DNA of 64,000 nt from Litsea cubeba (taxonomy: Eukaryota; Streptophyta; Magnoliopsida; Laurales; Lauraceae): assembly GCA_012931725.1 (NCBI GenBank), contig CM022944.1, forward strand, positions 35,043,538-35,107,537, given 5' to 3'. Under the pieces are notes generated by a model. It saw only the letters and a list, made by a program, of their open reading frames with translations. It had not been told where the DNA came from and did not search any database. Of the stretch, positions 13,901 through 25,800 are shown in pieces. The number at the start of each line of letters is the position of its first letter. Within the stretch, counting starts at the first letter, position 1. The translations under genes were made by a program, and so were the position numbers.

Positions 13901-16900
13901 CGGCTTATCAGCCGTAGCGGCGCTACAGTGTAAAACTTGGTAGAGCCAATATGTTTTAATTTAAAACATTATTTTTTCTCCTCAATAGTCTTTCCTAAAG
14001 TTGTCTCTATGCTTATATGGTTCCAAATCACGAAAAAAAAAATACAAGATTGGCCGTTACACTACATTTGAAATATTTTGACCACTTAAAAAATTCACAC
14101 CGCTACGCCGCTGCGTACTGCCGCAACCGCTACGTATCGCCCACTACGTAGCGGTTTGGCCACTGGCCACTGCGCCTGCCACGACTATTATTTTAATAAT
14201 TGGTCATATCTATTTTTCTTTATCCTCATTGAAATCAATGCAGTTTTGCAAGATACAGATGCCATGTCTCACCATATATTGAGACAACCTGATGAAGATG
14301 TGGTAGCATGGCATCGCTTGTGCAAGTGGGATGCAAACTAAATGTTTATGGTAGCTCCAAGTGAAATCGGGGACCTTCAGTGATTGGTGTTGTGAGTACG
14401 AGAATGGAGTTGTTATAACCTTTTCCAGGCCAAGTGGCATTGGAGATTCTGCCAATAAATGAAGGGCTGAACATAGTATATTCTCTTTTACGTGAGTAAT
14501 TGTAGTGGAATCGTCCCATGGCTGTGCCTATTTTTATTATATATACAAAATGAAATCAAAGTTTTATTACAATTTACAAATGTCATGTTTCACCATATAT
14601 TGAGAGGATCTTATGAAGATGCCTAAAAGTTGGCTAACGGGGGGTGATAGGTAGGGTATGTTGGCTGTGAATGACTTAGTTTTGTAGTTTTATCCAAATG
14701 GTATTTCTTGTTTGTTGTATGCTTCTTATCCTATTCTACATTCATTCTTTTATGATCAATGCAAATTTGTCAATCCAAATTTATGATTTGGTTGCATTTT
14801 CAATTGTATTCTATTTCGGTTCTTTTTTATGCCTTTTTACTCCTCCTCCTCCTCCTCCTCATTATCAAAGCATTGTCCCCAATGTTGTAAAAATCGCTAG
14901 GCGGACGCTAGGCGGTGGGCATGGACTAGGGATTAATTCCCGATTAATCCCCGCCTAGCCCGATTAATCCCCTCCTAGTCCGATTAATCCCCGCCTAGCG
15001 GGTAAGCCGATTTTTGCAACAGTGATTGTCCCAACTATGTTGGGGTCGGCTACACAAATTCTGTTTATCCATTCCGATCTATCTTGAGCCAAATCCTTAG
15101 ATTAGTTACACTTCTTACTCCTATCCCAATAATTTGATTCTATCTACTGAATATTACCTGCTTGAAGAACTTGGCATCTTGGATGTGGAAAATTCAAAAT
15201 AGGATAGAAACAAGTAAAAAATGAATAAAAGCAGCAGTTTGGGGTATGTCATAGAGCAGTCATACAAAACAACCATTGTTTAGTGGCCATGAGGTGGTTG
15301 GATTGATGTTAGGTGGATACCATGGGGGGCTGAAATCATTATTTTTCATCAAAACTGTGAGAAGTATATCTCATATGAAAGATTTTGTTCCAGCTGTGTG
15401 TATGGTTGTACCATAATCTGTGTTATATGCTTCGATATACACTTTTTCAGATTTTGTTTCTTACTATTAGTTTCTGTGCTAATTTCCTACAGTAAAGTAA
15501 CTAAAAAGGAGGATTTTAGCACTAAAATTTTGGAACGCAAAAAAGCACCGAACCGTCTCGTTGTTGATGAAGCCGTTAATGATGACAACTCTGTTGTTTC
15601 CATGCACCCTGCAACGATGGAAAAGCTTCAATTTTTCCGTGGTGACACAATTCTGATTAAGGTGATACCTTTTGTCTTCTCCTAGTGATTCTTGTTCGTT
15701 TTTGCTATATGTTGTTGAGAATACTTTTGGGAGGTTTTTTGACATATGTATGTCTACAAAACAGGGAAAGAAGCGGAAGGACACAGTGTGCATTGTTCTT
15801 GTCGATGAGCTTTGTGAAGAACCCAAGATTAGAATGAACAAAGTTGTCCGTGCTAATCTTAGGGTGCGTCTTGGTGATGTTGTATCTGTTCATCAGTGCC
15901 CTGATGTGAAGTATGGAAAGCGTGTTCACATCCTTCCAATTGATGATACGATTGAGGGTGTTACAGGAAACCTGTTTGATGCTTTTTTAAAGCGTGAGTG
16001 AAACCACATGTGCTTACTTTCAATCTAGCTCTTTTTTCCTTGTTTCTGTTCTTTTTCAATCATTATTGTGAGCATTATCTTCTTGTTTCAACAGCATATT
16101 TCTTGGAATCCTATCGACCTGTCAGAAAAGGTGATCTTTTCCTTATAAGGGGTGGCATGCGGAGTGTTGAGTTTAAAGTCATTGAGACAGATCCTGGTGA
16201 GTATTGTGTTGTTGCGCCTGACACAGAGATATTCTGCGAAGGAGAACCTGTCAAACGTGAGGATGAAGAGCGATTAAATGAAGTTGGTTATGATGATGTT
16301 GGGGGTGTTAGGAAGCAAATGGCTCAGATACGTGAGTTGGTAGAACTTCCTCTTAGGCACCCACAACTTTTCAAGTCCATCGGTGTAAAGCCCCCTAAGG
16401 GCATCTTGCTCTATGGGCCACCAGGTTCTGGGAAAACCTTGATTGCGAGGGCTGTTGCTAATGAGACTGGTGCTTTTTTCTTCTTAATTAATGGGCCTGA
16501 GATAATGTCAAAGTTGGCCGGAGAAAGTGAAAGTAACTTGAGGAAGGCTTTTGAGGAGGCTGAAAAGAATGCACCTTCCATCATATTTATTGATGAGATT
16601 GACTCTATTGCCCCCAAACGAGAAAAAACACATGGTGAAGTTGAGAGGCGTATTGTTTCCCAACTTTTGACTTTAATGGATGGCCTTAAAACCCGTGCCC
16701 ATGTCATTGTCATTGGAGCTACAAATAGGCCAAACAGTATTGACGCAGCACTGAGAAGATTTGGAAGGTTTGATCGTGAGATTGACATTGGTGTTCCTGA
16801 TGAGGTTGGCAGGCTAGAAGTCCTTAGGATACATACGAAGAATATGAAGCTATTAGATGATGTAAGATTATACTCTTGGTTTTATTACATTCTCTTTTTA

Positions 16901-19900
16901 GCAACTTCTATAAGAGAAATATGCAACTTATGTTTATTGATCTATTTTTGCAGGTTGACTTAGAACGGGTTGCAAAAGATACCCATGGCTATGTTGGGGC
17001 AGATCTTGCTGCCCTCTGTACAGAGGCGGCTCTTCAATGTATAAGAGAGAAAATGGATGTTATTGACTTGGAGGACGAATCAATTGATGCTGAGATTCTA
17101 AATTCAATGGCAGTAACAAATGAACATTTCCAAACTGCCTTGGGTTCATCAAATCCATCTGCTTTACGTGAGACGGTAATTTATATTTCAGACATCCTAT
17201 TTTTTTAGAGTGCTTTCCCATTACATGATGTGAACTGTGGCTAAAACAGAATGTGGTTGGCAGGTTGTTGAAGTGCCCAATGTTTCATGGGAGGACATTG
17301 GTGGGTTGGAAAATGTCAAGAGGGAACTTCAGGAGGTACATCTTTCTTCAACTTCACTATTTTTTTGCTTTTGAGTTAATTAGAAATAGAATTATCTTCC
17401 CATTCATATAGTCAGTTGCTAGTGTTGTACCGAATGTCATTTTGTTCTTGAACACTCATGTAGTAATCATGTGTCAAGCTTTTGTGAGAACAAACGCGTA
17501 TTTTAGTGCGAATTATGTGTCTGTGTGGATGGTACCTTCAACTGGACATAGTCTGAAAGAATGGTTATTAATTGTCCTTTGGGAAGTGCAGAAGAAGGAT
17601 ACTGTAGCCATTTGAAACATATGTCCACCCTCTTCTTACACCAAAATATATTTTGCATGTCCAACCATAAGTGCAACTTAGTCTGACAGAAAAGTGGTTA
17701 TTCATTGTCCATTGTTTTGGGCAGTGGAGAAGAAAGAAACTGTAGCCATTTGAAATACATGTTCACTCCCTTCTCACTCCAAAATATATTTCAAATGTCC
17801 TACCAGCAATCCAGCTTGTATCAATTTGAGTTGAGAGAACGACATCATGTTTGCTCTTCTAGGATACCTTAGCATCGGCCTTAGGGCTGCTAATTTAGAA
17901 GCAACACGACTTCTGAGGGATAGGTTTGGTAAGGTATCCACCCACTCCAATGACATTTAATATTTATTTTTCTCTGCTGATTGAACTGTCAGACACATTG
18001 GTCCAGGCCTAGCCTAATTAATTATGTGGTCTAATTCATGCCCATGGCTAGTGCTTGAGCCAGTGAAATCAGATTGGATCCAGCCTAATTGTAGCATATT
18101 TTATGTTTTTCCACTGACATTCTAGTGCACGGTTATGTATTAATTTTTACTTGTGCATCACATGATTCCTACCTCCAATTATTAAAAAAAGTTGCTTGCA
18201 CCCTTGTCAGACTGTGCAATACCCGGTGGAGCACCCTGAGAAGTTTGAGAAGTTTGGCATGTCTCCATCCAAAGGTGTCCTCTTCTATGGTCCTCCTGGC
18301 TGTGGTAAGACCCTCCTGGCCAAGGCTATTGCTAATGAGTGCCAGGCAAATTTCATTAGTGTTAAAGGACCTGAGCTTCTGACGATGTGGTTTGGAGAAA
18401 GCGAGGCTAATGTGAGGGAGATATTTGATAAGGCTCGTCAGTCGGCTCCTTGTGTGCTTTTCTTTGACGAACTTGATTCAATCGCAACCCAGGTATGCTT
18501 GTATGTATATTTTCCTTGGATAGTAATTACATTTGCAGTCTCCTTCCATTGCAGGGGCAGTAGGCAAATCTTACATCTGTTTGGTTTATCTTCAGTACTG
18601 CCATGTCTCAGGCTGTATATATCAGTGAATAATTTCAACAGTATGTTATATCATTTTTAATTTAGGGGGGATGTCCTGGAACCTTCATCAGTAGAAGTTC
18701 CAAATTCCCATTCTAAAGTTTCATATAATTTTATTATAACGAGAAAATCCATATAATGAAATATTAAAAAAGCAAGGTTGATGCAGGACCCCCACCATTT
18801 GGAACTAATGATTATTGAAACCTTTAATTTTAGATACAAAGCACAGTGTGATTGTAGATACTCTGATACTGACAATTTTTATCATATAATGATGATGTTT
18901 TTAGCGTGGAAGTTCTGTTGGAGATGCTGGTGGTGCGGCTGATCGTGTTTTGAATCAACTACTGACCGAAATGGATGGGATGAATGCGAAGAAAACGGTT
19001 TTCATCATCGGGGCAACAAACAGGCCTGATATTATTGACCCTGCTTTGCTGAGGCCAGGTCGTTTGGATCAGTTGATTTACATTCCTCTGCCAGATGATG
19101 CTTCCCGTCTCCAGATATTCAAAGCATGCTTGCGCAAGTCCCCAGTTGCCAAGGATGTCGACCTCTCAGCTTTAGCGAGATATACTCATGGTTTTAGTGG
19201 AGCTGATATTACAGAAATTTGTCAGCGTGCATGCAAGTATGCTATCAGAGAAAATATTGAAAAGGTTAGGAACATATACCTTGCTCCATTTTTTTATTAA
19301 TGCTATTTTGCTGCACTCCTGTGTGATTTCTTAAATCTAAGGATATGCTATGTATGCTTAGGTCTAATGTTCTTTGCTGTGTCCAAACCATTGATCTGTA
19401 TTTCTAGAACTTCAAAATAGGGATATTCATAGTATTTTAGGGCCCTATATCCATGTGCATGGGGGGTGCCTTGTTTCATTCCCACCCTTCTTCTGTTGGG
19501 TGATATTGGCAAATCAGAGTTTGGTCTCCTTTGTTGGATATAGAGTACTTGCTGTATTTATGCTAGAGTATCTTCTTATAGGCAAACTGACAAGTTAAGA
19601 TTATCTCCTTGCTGGATGTATTATTAATGCATTGTCTAAGCAAAGATTAATGATTAGGGTTACTTGATCATGGATACCACATATTAATGAAAACTCAAAG
19701 CCTGAGAATACAATGCATATCCTCTTATCATCTTCCATCTAGATGTCTTTTGGTGAGGATCATCAATAACTCCATGACCCCACTACAAACTAAATGTCTG
19801 ATAATAAACTGCATGTCGTCGTCATCATCATAATGTTATAGTGTTTGCTAGTGAGTACAACTATGTAAATGTTTATTACACGGGTTGACCTTTTTTTGTT

Positions 19901-20229
19901 GACTTATTTTCTTGCTATGTGGCTCACAGGATATAGAGAGGGAGAGGAAGCATAAAGAAAACCCAGAGGCAATGGAAGAAGATGACACTGATGATGTACC
20001 TGAGATAAAGGCAGCGCATTTTGAGGAATCCATGAAGTTTGCCCGGCGCAGTGTGAGCGATGCTGATATCCGCAAGTACCAGCTATTTGCTCAGACCCTG
20101 CAGCAATCTCGTGGGTTTGGATCTGAGTTCCGCTTCCCAGATCGCACAGAGAATGCTGCTGCCACTGGTGCATCAGATCCGTTCACTGCTGCTGCTGCTG
20201 CTGCAGATGATGATGACCTGTACAACTGA
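10932..20229 (+). CDS. CDC48: CDC48/p97 AAA+ ATPase, complete, nine exons
   Basis: Segregase that extracts ubiquitinated proteins from membranes and complexes with UFD1/NPL4-type cofactors; it acts as a hexamer in cytosol and nucleus. Exons: 10932-10957, 15493-15661, 15765-15993, 16095-16861, 16954-17175, 17264-17335, 18211-18492, 18905-19264, 19930-20229. All introns are GT-AG and all phases join, giving 808 codons plus stop, the usual family length. The N domain (about 25-200) has LERKKAPNRLVV and GDTILIKGKK. D1 has Walker A GPPGSGKT (about 249) and Walker B IIFIDEID (about 307). D2 has Walker A GPPGCGKT (about 523), Walker B VLFFDELD (about 579) and RPGRLD (about 639). The C-terminus DDDLYN is the conserved cofactor-binding tail. 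Exon 1 encodes only eight codons plus two bases, supported by the GTACGT donor and the restored serine codon. No damage is seen. Confidence 0.97.
12160..12340 (+). repeat. tRNA-derived SINE-like unit
   Basis: An A-box-like GTGGCATAGTGG at 12164-12175 is followed after about 35 bp by a B-box-like GAGTTCAAGTC at 12210-12219, within GCAACCTTCAGGTTATGAG. This resembles the 5' half of plant AU-type SINEs. The 3' tail is unclear and no target-site duplication was found. Confidence 0.45.
13380..13456 (+). repeat. RTE-type LINE 3' fragment
   Basis: Contains GGTTGGAATGGCG...ATCATGTAGC followed by CCAACATAGTTGGGACAAGG and a GATGATGG tail. This is the characteristic 3' end of plant RTE non-LTR retrotransposons; related pieces occur at 14840-15130, 46172-47590 and 54030-54460 in this window. 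Confidence 0.6.
13448..14625 (+). repeat. Local triplication inside CDC48 intron 1
   Basis: The block GGTAGCTCCAAGTGAAATC recurs at about 13456, 13822 and 14349. The block with TGAAATCAA.GCAGTTTTGCAAG...CACCATAT.TTGAGACAACCTGATGAAGATG occurs at about 13693 and 14218 and in a weaker form at about 14545. A further segment (CCAAGTGGC..GGAGATT, GCTGAACAT.GTATATTC) matches between 13540-13610 and 14425-14490. Copies have diverged by substitutions and small indels. A MITE sits between copies 1 and 2. Confidence 0.8.
13863..14202. mobile_element. hAT-type MITE, 340 bp, with CGCTACG-rich arms
   Basis: Terminal inverted repeats CATGGTTCAAAATAGTGG and (reverse complement of the right end) CAATTATTAAAATAATAG begin with CA as in hAT elements. 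The 8-bp flanks GTCATGTC and GTCATATC agree at 7 of 8. The arms are rich in CGCTACG/GTAGCGG palindromes. The unfilled site can be read from the neighbouring intron repeat copy at about 13677 (GGTCATGTTTATTTTTC). Confidence 0.7.
14840..15131 (-). repeat. RTE LINE 3' fragment, split by a MITE
   Basis: Minus-strand RTE 3' end. It reads ...GTAGCCGACCCCAACATAGTTGGGACAAT, is interrupted by a 145-bp MITE, and resumes as GGGACAATGCTTTGATAATG with a (GAG)n tail at 14842-14860. It matches the ends at 13380 and 54030. Confidence 0.65.
14880..15024. mobile_element. hAT-type mini-MITE, 145 bp, perfect 8-bp TSD
   Basis: Flanked by identical ATTGTCCC at 14872-14879 and 15025-15032. Termini CAATGTTGTAAAAATCG and (reverse complement) CACTGTTGCAAAAATCG form a 17-bp inverted repeat with two mismatches. 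The interior is three copies of CCCGATTAATCCCC(G/T)CCTAG-like words plus GCTAGGCGG repeats. There is no coding capacity. It sits in an RTE tail within CDC48 intron 1. Confidence 0.85.
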
Positions 20230-20460
20230 AGCTAAAACGCAGGCTCCTTTTGGACTGAGATTAAGGGCCTTCGTCATGCCTTTGTTATCTTTCCATTGGG
20301 AGGTTGAACAAATAACATGTTTGAAACTTTATCACTTACTTTTTTTTTGTTTTAAACTTTCAGAATACTTGTTTACTTTGGAATAGGAATAGTATTTATA
20401 CTGTCCACTGCTCTGGTATTTGGGGTTACATATGAAATTTTCATCAAAGTTGTTTAGTCT
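20230..20460 (+). other. CDC48 3' UTR, inferred
   Basis: T-rich sequence following the CDC48 stop codon. AATAGGAATAG-type A-rich words near 20383-20395 could serve as far-upstream polyadenylation signals, but no canonical AATAAA is seen. The end is a guess. Confidence 0.35.
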
Positions 20461-23400
20461 GGTTGGTATGGTCACAGCTTGAGCCTAGTTAGTGTGTCTG
20501 CATAACACAGGAAGGGAAGACATTTCAGAACAGTAGCAAAAAAAAAATGCTTGATTGCAGTTAAGGGTGCTGTTAAGCGCCAGCAGAGGCCGGAGGACGA
20601 CATTGGCATTCAAATTATCCATTACCAATATTTTGGGACTAGGGATATGAACATGTTAATCTCTTAGACTCGGACCCATGCAGCTCTGACAAGGGTGTAA
20701 TATTCAGGACCCAGTCCCTTGATTAATGTTTTGGGGTCCAGAGGCTTGAGCCATAATTGCATCTGAGCTATTAGAGCTCGACTTATGGATCACATTTGCC
20801 GGTCTTTCTAGAGCCTTGCCTAAATTGTCAACCTTGCAATCTACTACCAAACCAACCGCTTGCTTTATTTACTGATCTTGATCTGCTACTGGTCCCAATC
20901 AACTGTCTCTCCTTTTTCTCCCGAGTGGTTAGGTTTTGCCCTAGATTGGATGGCTTTGGGTCTCATCCTGTCCATGGCTTCATCGGGAGCACCTTTTCTT
21001 TGCACTTTAACTGAATCTGTTGCTTCCAGGGCTAAACAATGGGATTAGAATAGAAAGAGATTTAGATGAGAATAAGATAATAAGAGGATTAAGGTTGCTA
21101 GACAACTGGGATAAGAAAAGAAAGAGATTTAGATGAGAATAAGATGAGAGGATTAAGGATAAAGATAAGAGAGACCGGCCTGAGTGTTGATTTGCTCATG
21201 TGCACGACCAATCAAATACCGGCTAAATTTCGATTGGAATAAAATATAGTTTTTTAAGGAGTGGTGTAAAATAAAAGTCAAATTAAGAGAAAAAGAAACA
21301 GGAGGGAGTTGAGAGAAGCTGACACTAAATGACAAAATTACTATTAAATGATTCCCTCGACCCCTTCTTTTTTCTCTACTCTTGATTGGACCCTTTATTT
21401 TACTTCACTCATCCGCGTATGCGAAACAAACATGCCCAAAAAACTATTGAAGTTATGCAGAGGCCTATGTTTGATAATGAGGCCGGTAAGTAATTATTTT
21501 TATCAATTTTGTTCAAGTATTTTAAGCAACTAAACACTAATATGATTCCAAATGTGGTAAATCTCCCACACGTGTCTAACTCCAGTTAGAGGTCAAATTG
21601 CAATTGTGAAGAGTCCTATCGTCAAATCTCTCTCTAATTTATGTGGACCCCACTTACAAACTAAAAAAAGGGTACTTAAAAAAGTGCATAATTCTTTTAA
21701 TCATTTTGGTGAAAGTAATAGTTATATAATTGTAGAGGGTGTTTTGGTCATATAATCTTTAACATTGCAAGTGAGAGGATGTGACGTGTTTTTTTTAGGA
21801 GATGGTGTGGTATCTAACAAGGCCTCATTTGATGAACGGAGCAATATTGTACCTTCATATAGTGATGTAATGTGTTATTATCACAAAATGGAGAGCTCTA
21901 AGCCAAAGGTAAAATGTTTTAATACATAATAGCTGGATCACCCGTGCTTAAAGGATAGGCATGTAAATCAATAAAAAAGAAATAAATAGTATTATTCAGA
22001 GGAATTTATAATAAAAAAAAAAAGTACCATAGATGTGGACTCCAACAAAAAAAACCCTCTTACTTTCCCTCGTACGGAAGGGGAGTACTTCCCTTTTTTT
22101 TTTTTTTTTCTTCACTGTGAAATGAGATTTACATTGATATCGACCCTCCGTGCGCAAAAAAAGTAATTTCCCGTCATCTTCCTCCTCTATTTCTCAAGCC
22201 CAACCCCAACCTCAACCCAATGAGGAAGACTAAATGAAGAGAAAATGCCATATCGATTTAGAGATATGATTTTTTAGATAGCATGAGGATTCCATCTTCC
22301 TCCTTGAGACAATTTGAGCAATTTTAATGTATTCTCATAAAATCTCAATGTAAGAGACAATGGGTGCGAGATGACCATCATGCGGTCAAGTTACCCTCCT
22401 CACAAACACAACCTCATGAATTGACACAAGCCCAAATTTGACAATCATCAAATTGGTATTATTTGATTGAAATCTAGTAAAAATGATACATTTCAAAACT
22501 GTTAACTTGAGGGCCATAGATCAAGGGGCTAGAATATCTAATGTGTTTGATATTTGCAACTAATAGGTCTCTTTGAGCTCTTTCCAACCCCACCTTCACC
22601 ATCATTGTGATGCCCCCCAAGTGGACTATATAGGGTTCATTGCACCTATCTATGACTCCATCTACTTCATGAAAAATATGTGGGTCTCGCTTACAGGCAT
22701 CATGAATCTCTCTTGGTTATGGTTGTCAATTGGGCCCTCCAATGAGGGTACCCACCCCTCAAAAGGCCCATAAAATGAGGACTTTTGTTTTTCCTAGAAA
22801 ACTTGAGAGCCGAGTTTGGACAATACTAGGCTAGCCAATTTGAGCCAAAGAGCTTTTATTTGTATGCCCACCAATTTGATGGTTAGGCTTGGACAATACT
22901 AGGCTCGCCCTGGTCAGCTCAGCCCCGCCCTCTTAATTTCCTTATTTATATATGTGGAATTTTTTTAGTATGTATGCGGGTTTATTTGAGCATGATTCTT
23001 ATGTGACTTTATATTTGAAGCCTTGCATGATACCTATGTGGTTTTTTCTTTCAATGACTTGTTTACGTGTGAATGATTTCCACCAACGTTAATGTGAACT
23101 TCATATCGGTGCCATTCATCACGCGGGGCCCAGTGAAATTCAGGGGGTCCTGACGGTCTGGATGTGCGCTCCATCGGCGTGTGAGCAAGAGTAAAATTTT
23201 CATTTACATATAGTTGTTGTCGGACTAATTTGATAATTTATGTGCATTTATTTTCTTATGTGGCTTCTTATTAGCATATAATCACTCTTCTAGTTCTTGG
23301 GTCTAATGTTTAGTGTCGTATTTAAATTCAATTTCAATGACCCAACATTTTGAATGGCCTGCAGTCTGGAAAACTATACAAAATCCCAATGACATGCTGT

Positions 23401-23637
23401 ACATGAAATTACAAGGCATTTTTATAGGATCCATTTGTTTCTTTGGTATTTAATTGATGAGAATTCAATGCAAAGCATCATACCAAAGGCCTAACGTTGA
23501 TGAGTTAAAGGATGAGATTCGCTATCATACGAAAAACCTCTTTTCTTGGATGGTAGATGATTGCCTAGCCATTGCCCCAAATCAAATTGTAATAAAGTAA
23601 ATTTCCGTTTGCCACTATATTGCACTACATTGACTGG
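20461..23637. other. Intergenic DNA with small repeats
   Basis: No convincing gene. A segment at about 21030-21437 begins GGGCTAAACAATGGG and ends AAACAAACATGCCC, suggesting a degraded Tourist-like MITE; it contains a roughly 70-bp internal duplication of AAGAGATTTAGATGAGAATAAG (21055 and 21124). A GGACAATACTAGGCT word repeats at about 22817 and 22889. Homopolymer runs lie at 22011-22023 and 22096-22109. The remainder is AT-rich and unassigned. Confidence 0.5.
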
Positions 23638-24114
23638 CATGATTTAAAATTGCGGTTCGCGGTCATCATGTCACGGCTCACGGTTATTGCAGTTCGCGGT
23701 CATCGCGGCCCATCGCGGATCGAATTTTTATTTGACCCCCAAAAAATCCAGAATATTATAAAATGATAGAAACTAATGGTTTTTTTTTTCTCCATTAGTA
23801 CACACTTAAAGGCAAAATAACGGTCCCCTCAAGTTATAACATCTTGTATTCATTGCTATACGATATATATATATATATACTAAAATAAGCTCAAATATCA
23901 TAAATTTGACATAATACAACCATAATTTTGGGCAAACTAACAATGTTAACACTTAAACATTTAAATTTTAAAGTCTACAATCAAGCAATAAATACTAATA
24001 GAGTTAGTGCATGTGCCAAAGGCCCTAATGCCAGAACGAGTGGCGTCCAGGCTCGATATTATCATCATCATCATTATTTTTAGAAGGGTAGAAGGCACTA
24101 ACTTGTTGTGTTAC

Positions 24115-25240
24115 ATAACCTCGACTCCTATACTGCCCATAAAGTTGTTGTGCCATTGGATGTAGTTGAGGAACGAAGATTGCTTCATAAAGTGAGGCCT
24201 AGTCATTAGTAGGCTAAGAAGACTGAGGGTAGTCATGGTGCTGCCGATAAAATTCGTGGGGAAGTTCAATTTGTTGACGTGGATGTAATACATAGTAGTC
24301 ACTATACATGACTTGTTGTTGGTGGCCAACATCACCACCACTAGCACCCTCTCCCCCGCCATATCCACTACCACTAGCACCTGCATGTGATGATTCGGTT
24401 GGTGGGACAATTCTCCGGTACCCACGGGTCGGGTCTATGTTACCAGAAGAAGGAAAATGTTCTACTGTCTCCATCATATGGGGTGGTACCTCATCACCAT
24501 CTCCACCACCATCACCACCGTCATCCCCATCAGAATCACGTGGCACATCTGAAGATGAGCTAGTACTGTTGAGGCTAGTGTCCTCATCATCATCAACCTC
24601 ATCTCGCATCTCCTGAGGGTCAACCCCACGCCTTTGTTGATGGGTAAGATTTATCTCACGTAGGCGCTTGGCAGCTCTCATTGGCTCTGGCCTTTCCCCA
24701 GTCAAATCCTGGACCATATCACCAATTTGTTCATCATGATCTAGCACCGGCTCTTCTACCTCTTCTATGCCAACACATCATCATTCTCTGAAAAAATATA
24801 GTTCAGATTGATTGGGCAGAAGTAATTTGGGTGGTCCTCAAATTCTCTCCTTCTTCTTTGTTTTTTGTAGAGCTTAATGTTGTAATGTATATACACCAAT
24901 TTATTCAATGTTTGCATCGTCAGTCGATTTCTCACTTTAGTGTGAATGAATGAAAAGGTGCTTCAATTCCTATCACAATTTGATGATGTAGTTGTTTGAC
25001 TAATTTCCTTAGTATTGGAGCACTTTCTCCGTAGTTTAACCACCACTCAGCTTAAAATAAAATGGAAGTATATTTATTAATTAAATCATACAAGACTCAA
25101 CTTTTAACCTGGCGTAGAATGAATGAAATTACCATGATCTTTACCTGTAAATGACTTCATGATAGCTCGTCTAGCGGTCGGTGTCCCAAAACTACCAAAG
25201 GCTTCATTGTATATATCAATTTGGTGATTCATTGAAAATA
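24115..25240 (-). pseudogene. hAT transposase C-terminal region, inactivated
   Basis: Minus-strand homology to the hAT dimerisation domain. Seen in order: NEAFGSFGTPTARRA (about 25220), EWWLNYGESAPILRKL (about 25045), then TTSSNCDRN-stop-STFSFIHTK (about 24960), where the family has RNWSTF, so TGG has become TGA. Then LNKLVYIHYNIKL and HPNYFCPINLNYIF (to about 24790). After a stop, an acidic, Gly/Ser-rich tail is open from 24747 to 24214. At least one frameshift lies between the EWW and TTSS blocks. The N-terminal BED finger and catalytic core are missing. Confidence 0.75.
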
Positions 25241-25319
25241 AAATAAGGATGGACTAGCTCTTTATGCTCTTTCAAAAAAAAAATCCCATTAGTCCATTAG
25301 CCCAAATTTTGAAGAAAAA

Positions 25320-25800
25320 AAAATCTAGATCTACACCTTAAAACAATATATATAGGAAAAAATTAGTGAGTAACATCATATCTAACACAATATAAAGACT
25401 TTGGTTCATGTATTACACAATCTTTAAAAAAAATTCGGATTTAAATAATGAAAAATATTACAAAAAGTACTAAAACTCACACTTTTTTGTTCCAAAAGTG
25501 TAGATCTATCATAAACTAACACATTATAAATGCATTTGAACACTAATTTGAAAAAATGTAAATGGTATCAAGAAAAGTCCCAAATCTTGAAAAAAAAAAA
25601 TCTAGATCTACACCTTAAAACACTAGATCTAGGGAAAAATTAGTGAGTAACATCATATCTTACTCAATATAAATACTTTGGTTCATGTATTACACAATCT
25701 TTAAAAAAGAAAAACTAAAATAATTCGGATTTAAATAATGAGAAATATTATAAAAAGTGTTAAAACTTGAATTTTTTTGCTCCAAAAGTATATATCTAAC
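25320..25800. repeat. 277-bp tandem duplication inside the hAT element
   Basis: TCTAGATCTACACCTTAAAACA and the following ATTAGTGAGTAACATCATATCT, TTTGGTTCATGTATTACACA and AATTCGGATTTAAATAATGA segments occur twice, about 277 bp apart (from 25324 and 25601). The copies differ by substitutions and A-tract length. Confidence 0.85.

Larger units (their letters stand above)
10958..15492 (+). other. CDC48 intron 1, 4.5 kb, transposon-loaded
   Basis: GT-AG intron (GTACGT donor; CTACAG acceptor) between the tiny first exon and the N-domain exon. It holds a SINE-like unit, RTE 3' fragments, a local triplication (13450-14620) and two hAT MITEs, all listed separately. The rest (10958-12150, 12340-13380, 15131-15492) shows no gene or recognisable repeat. 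A long first intron next to the promoter may carry regulatory sequence, but none is identifiable. Confidence 0.85.

Noticed and set aside
16411..16788. 125-residue antisense ORF in CDC48 exon 4
   Set aside because: Shadow of the strongly conserved sense exon.
24308..24616. Proline/serine-rich + strand ORF
   Set aside because: Complement of the acidic tail of the hAT transposase remnant.
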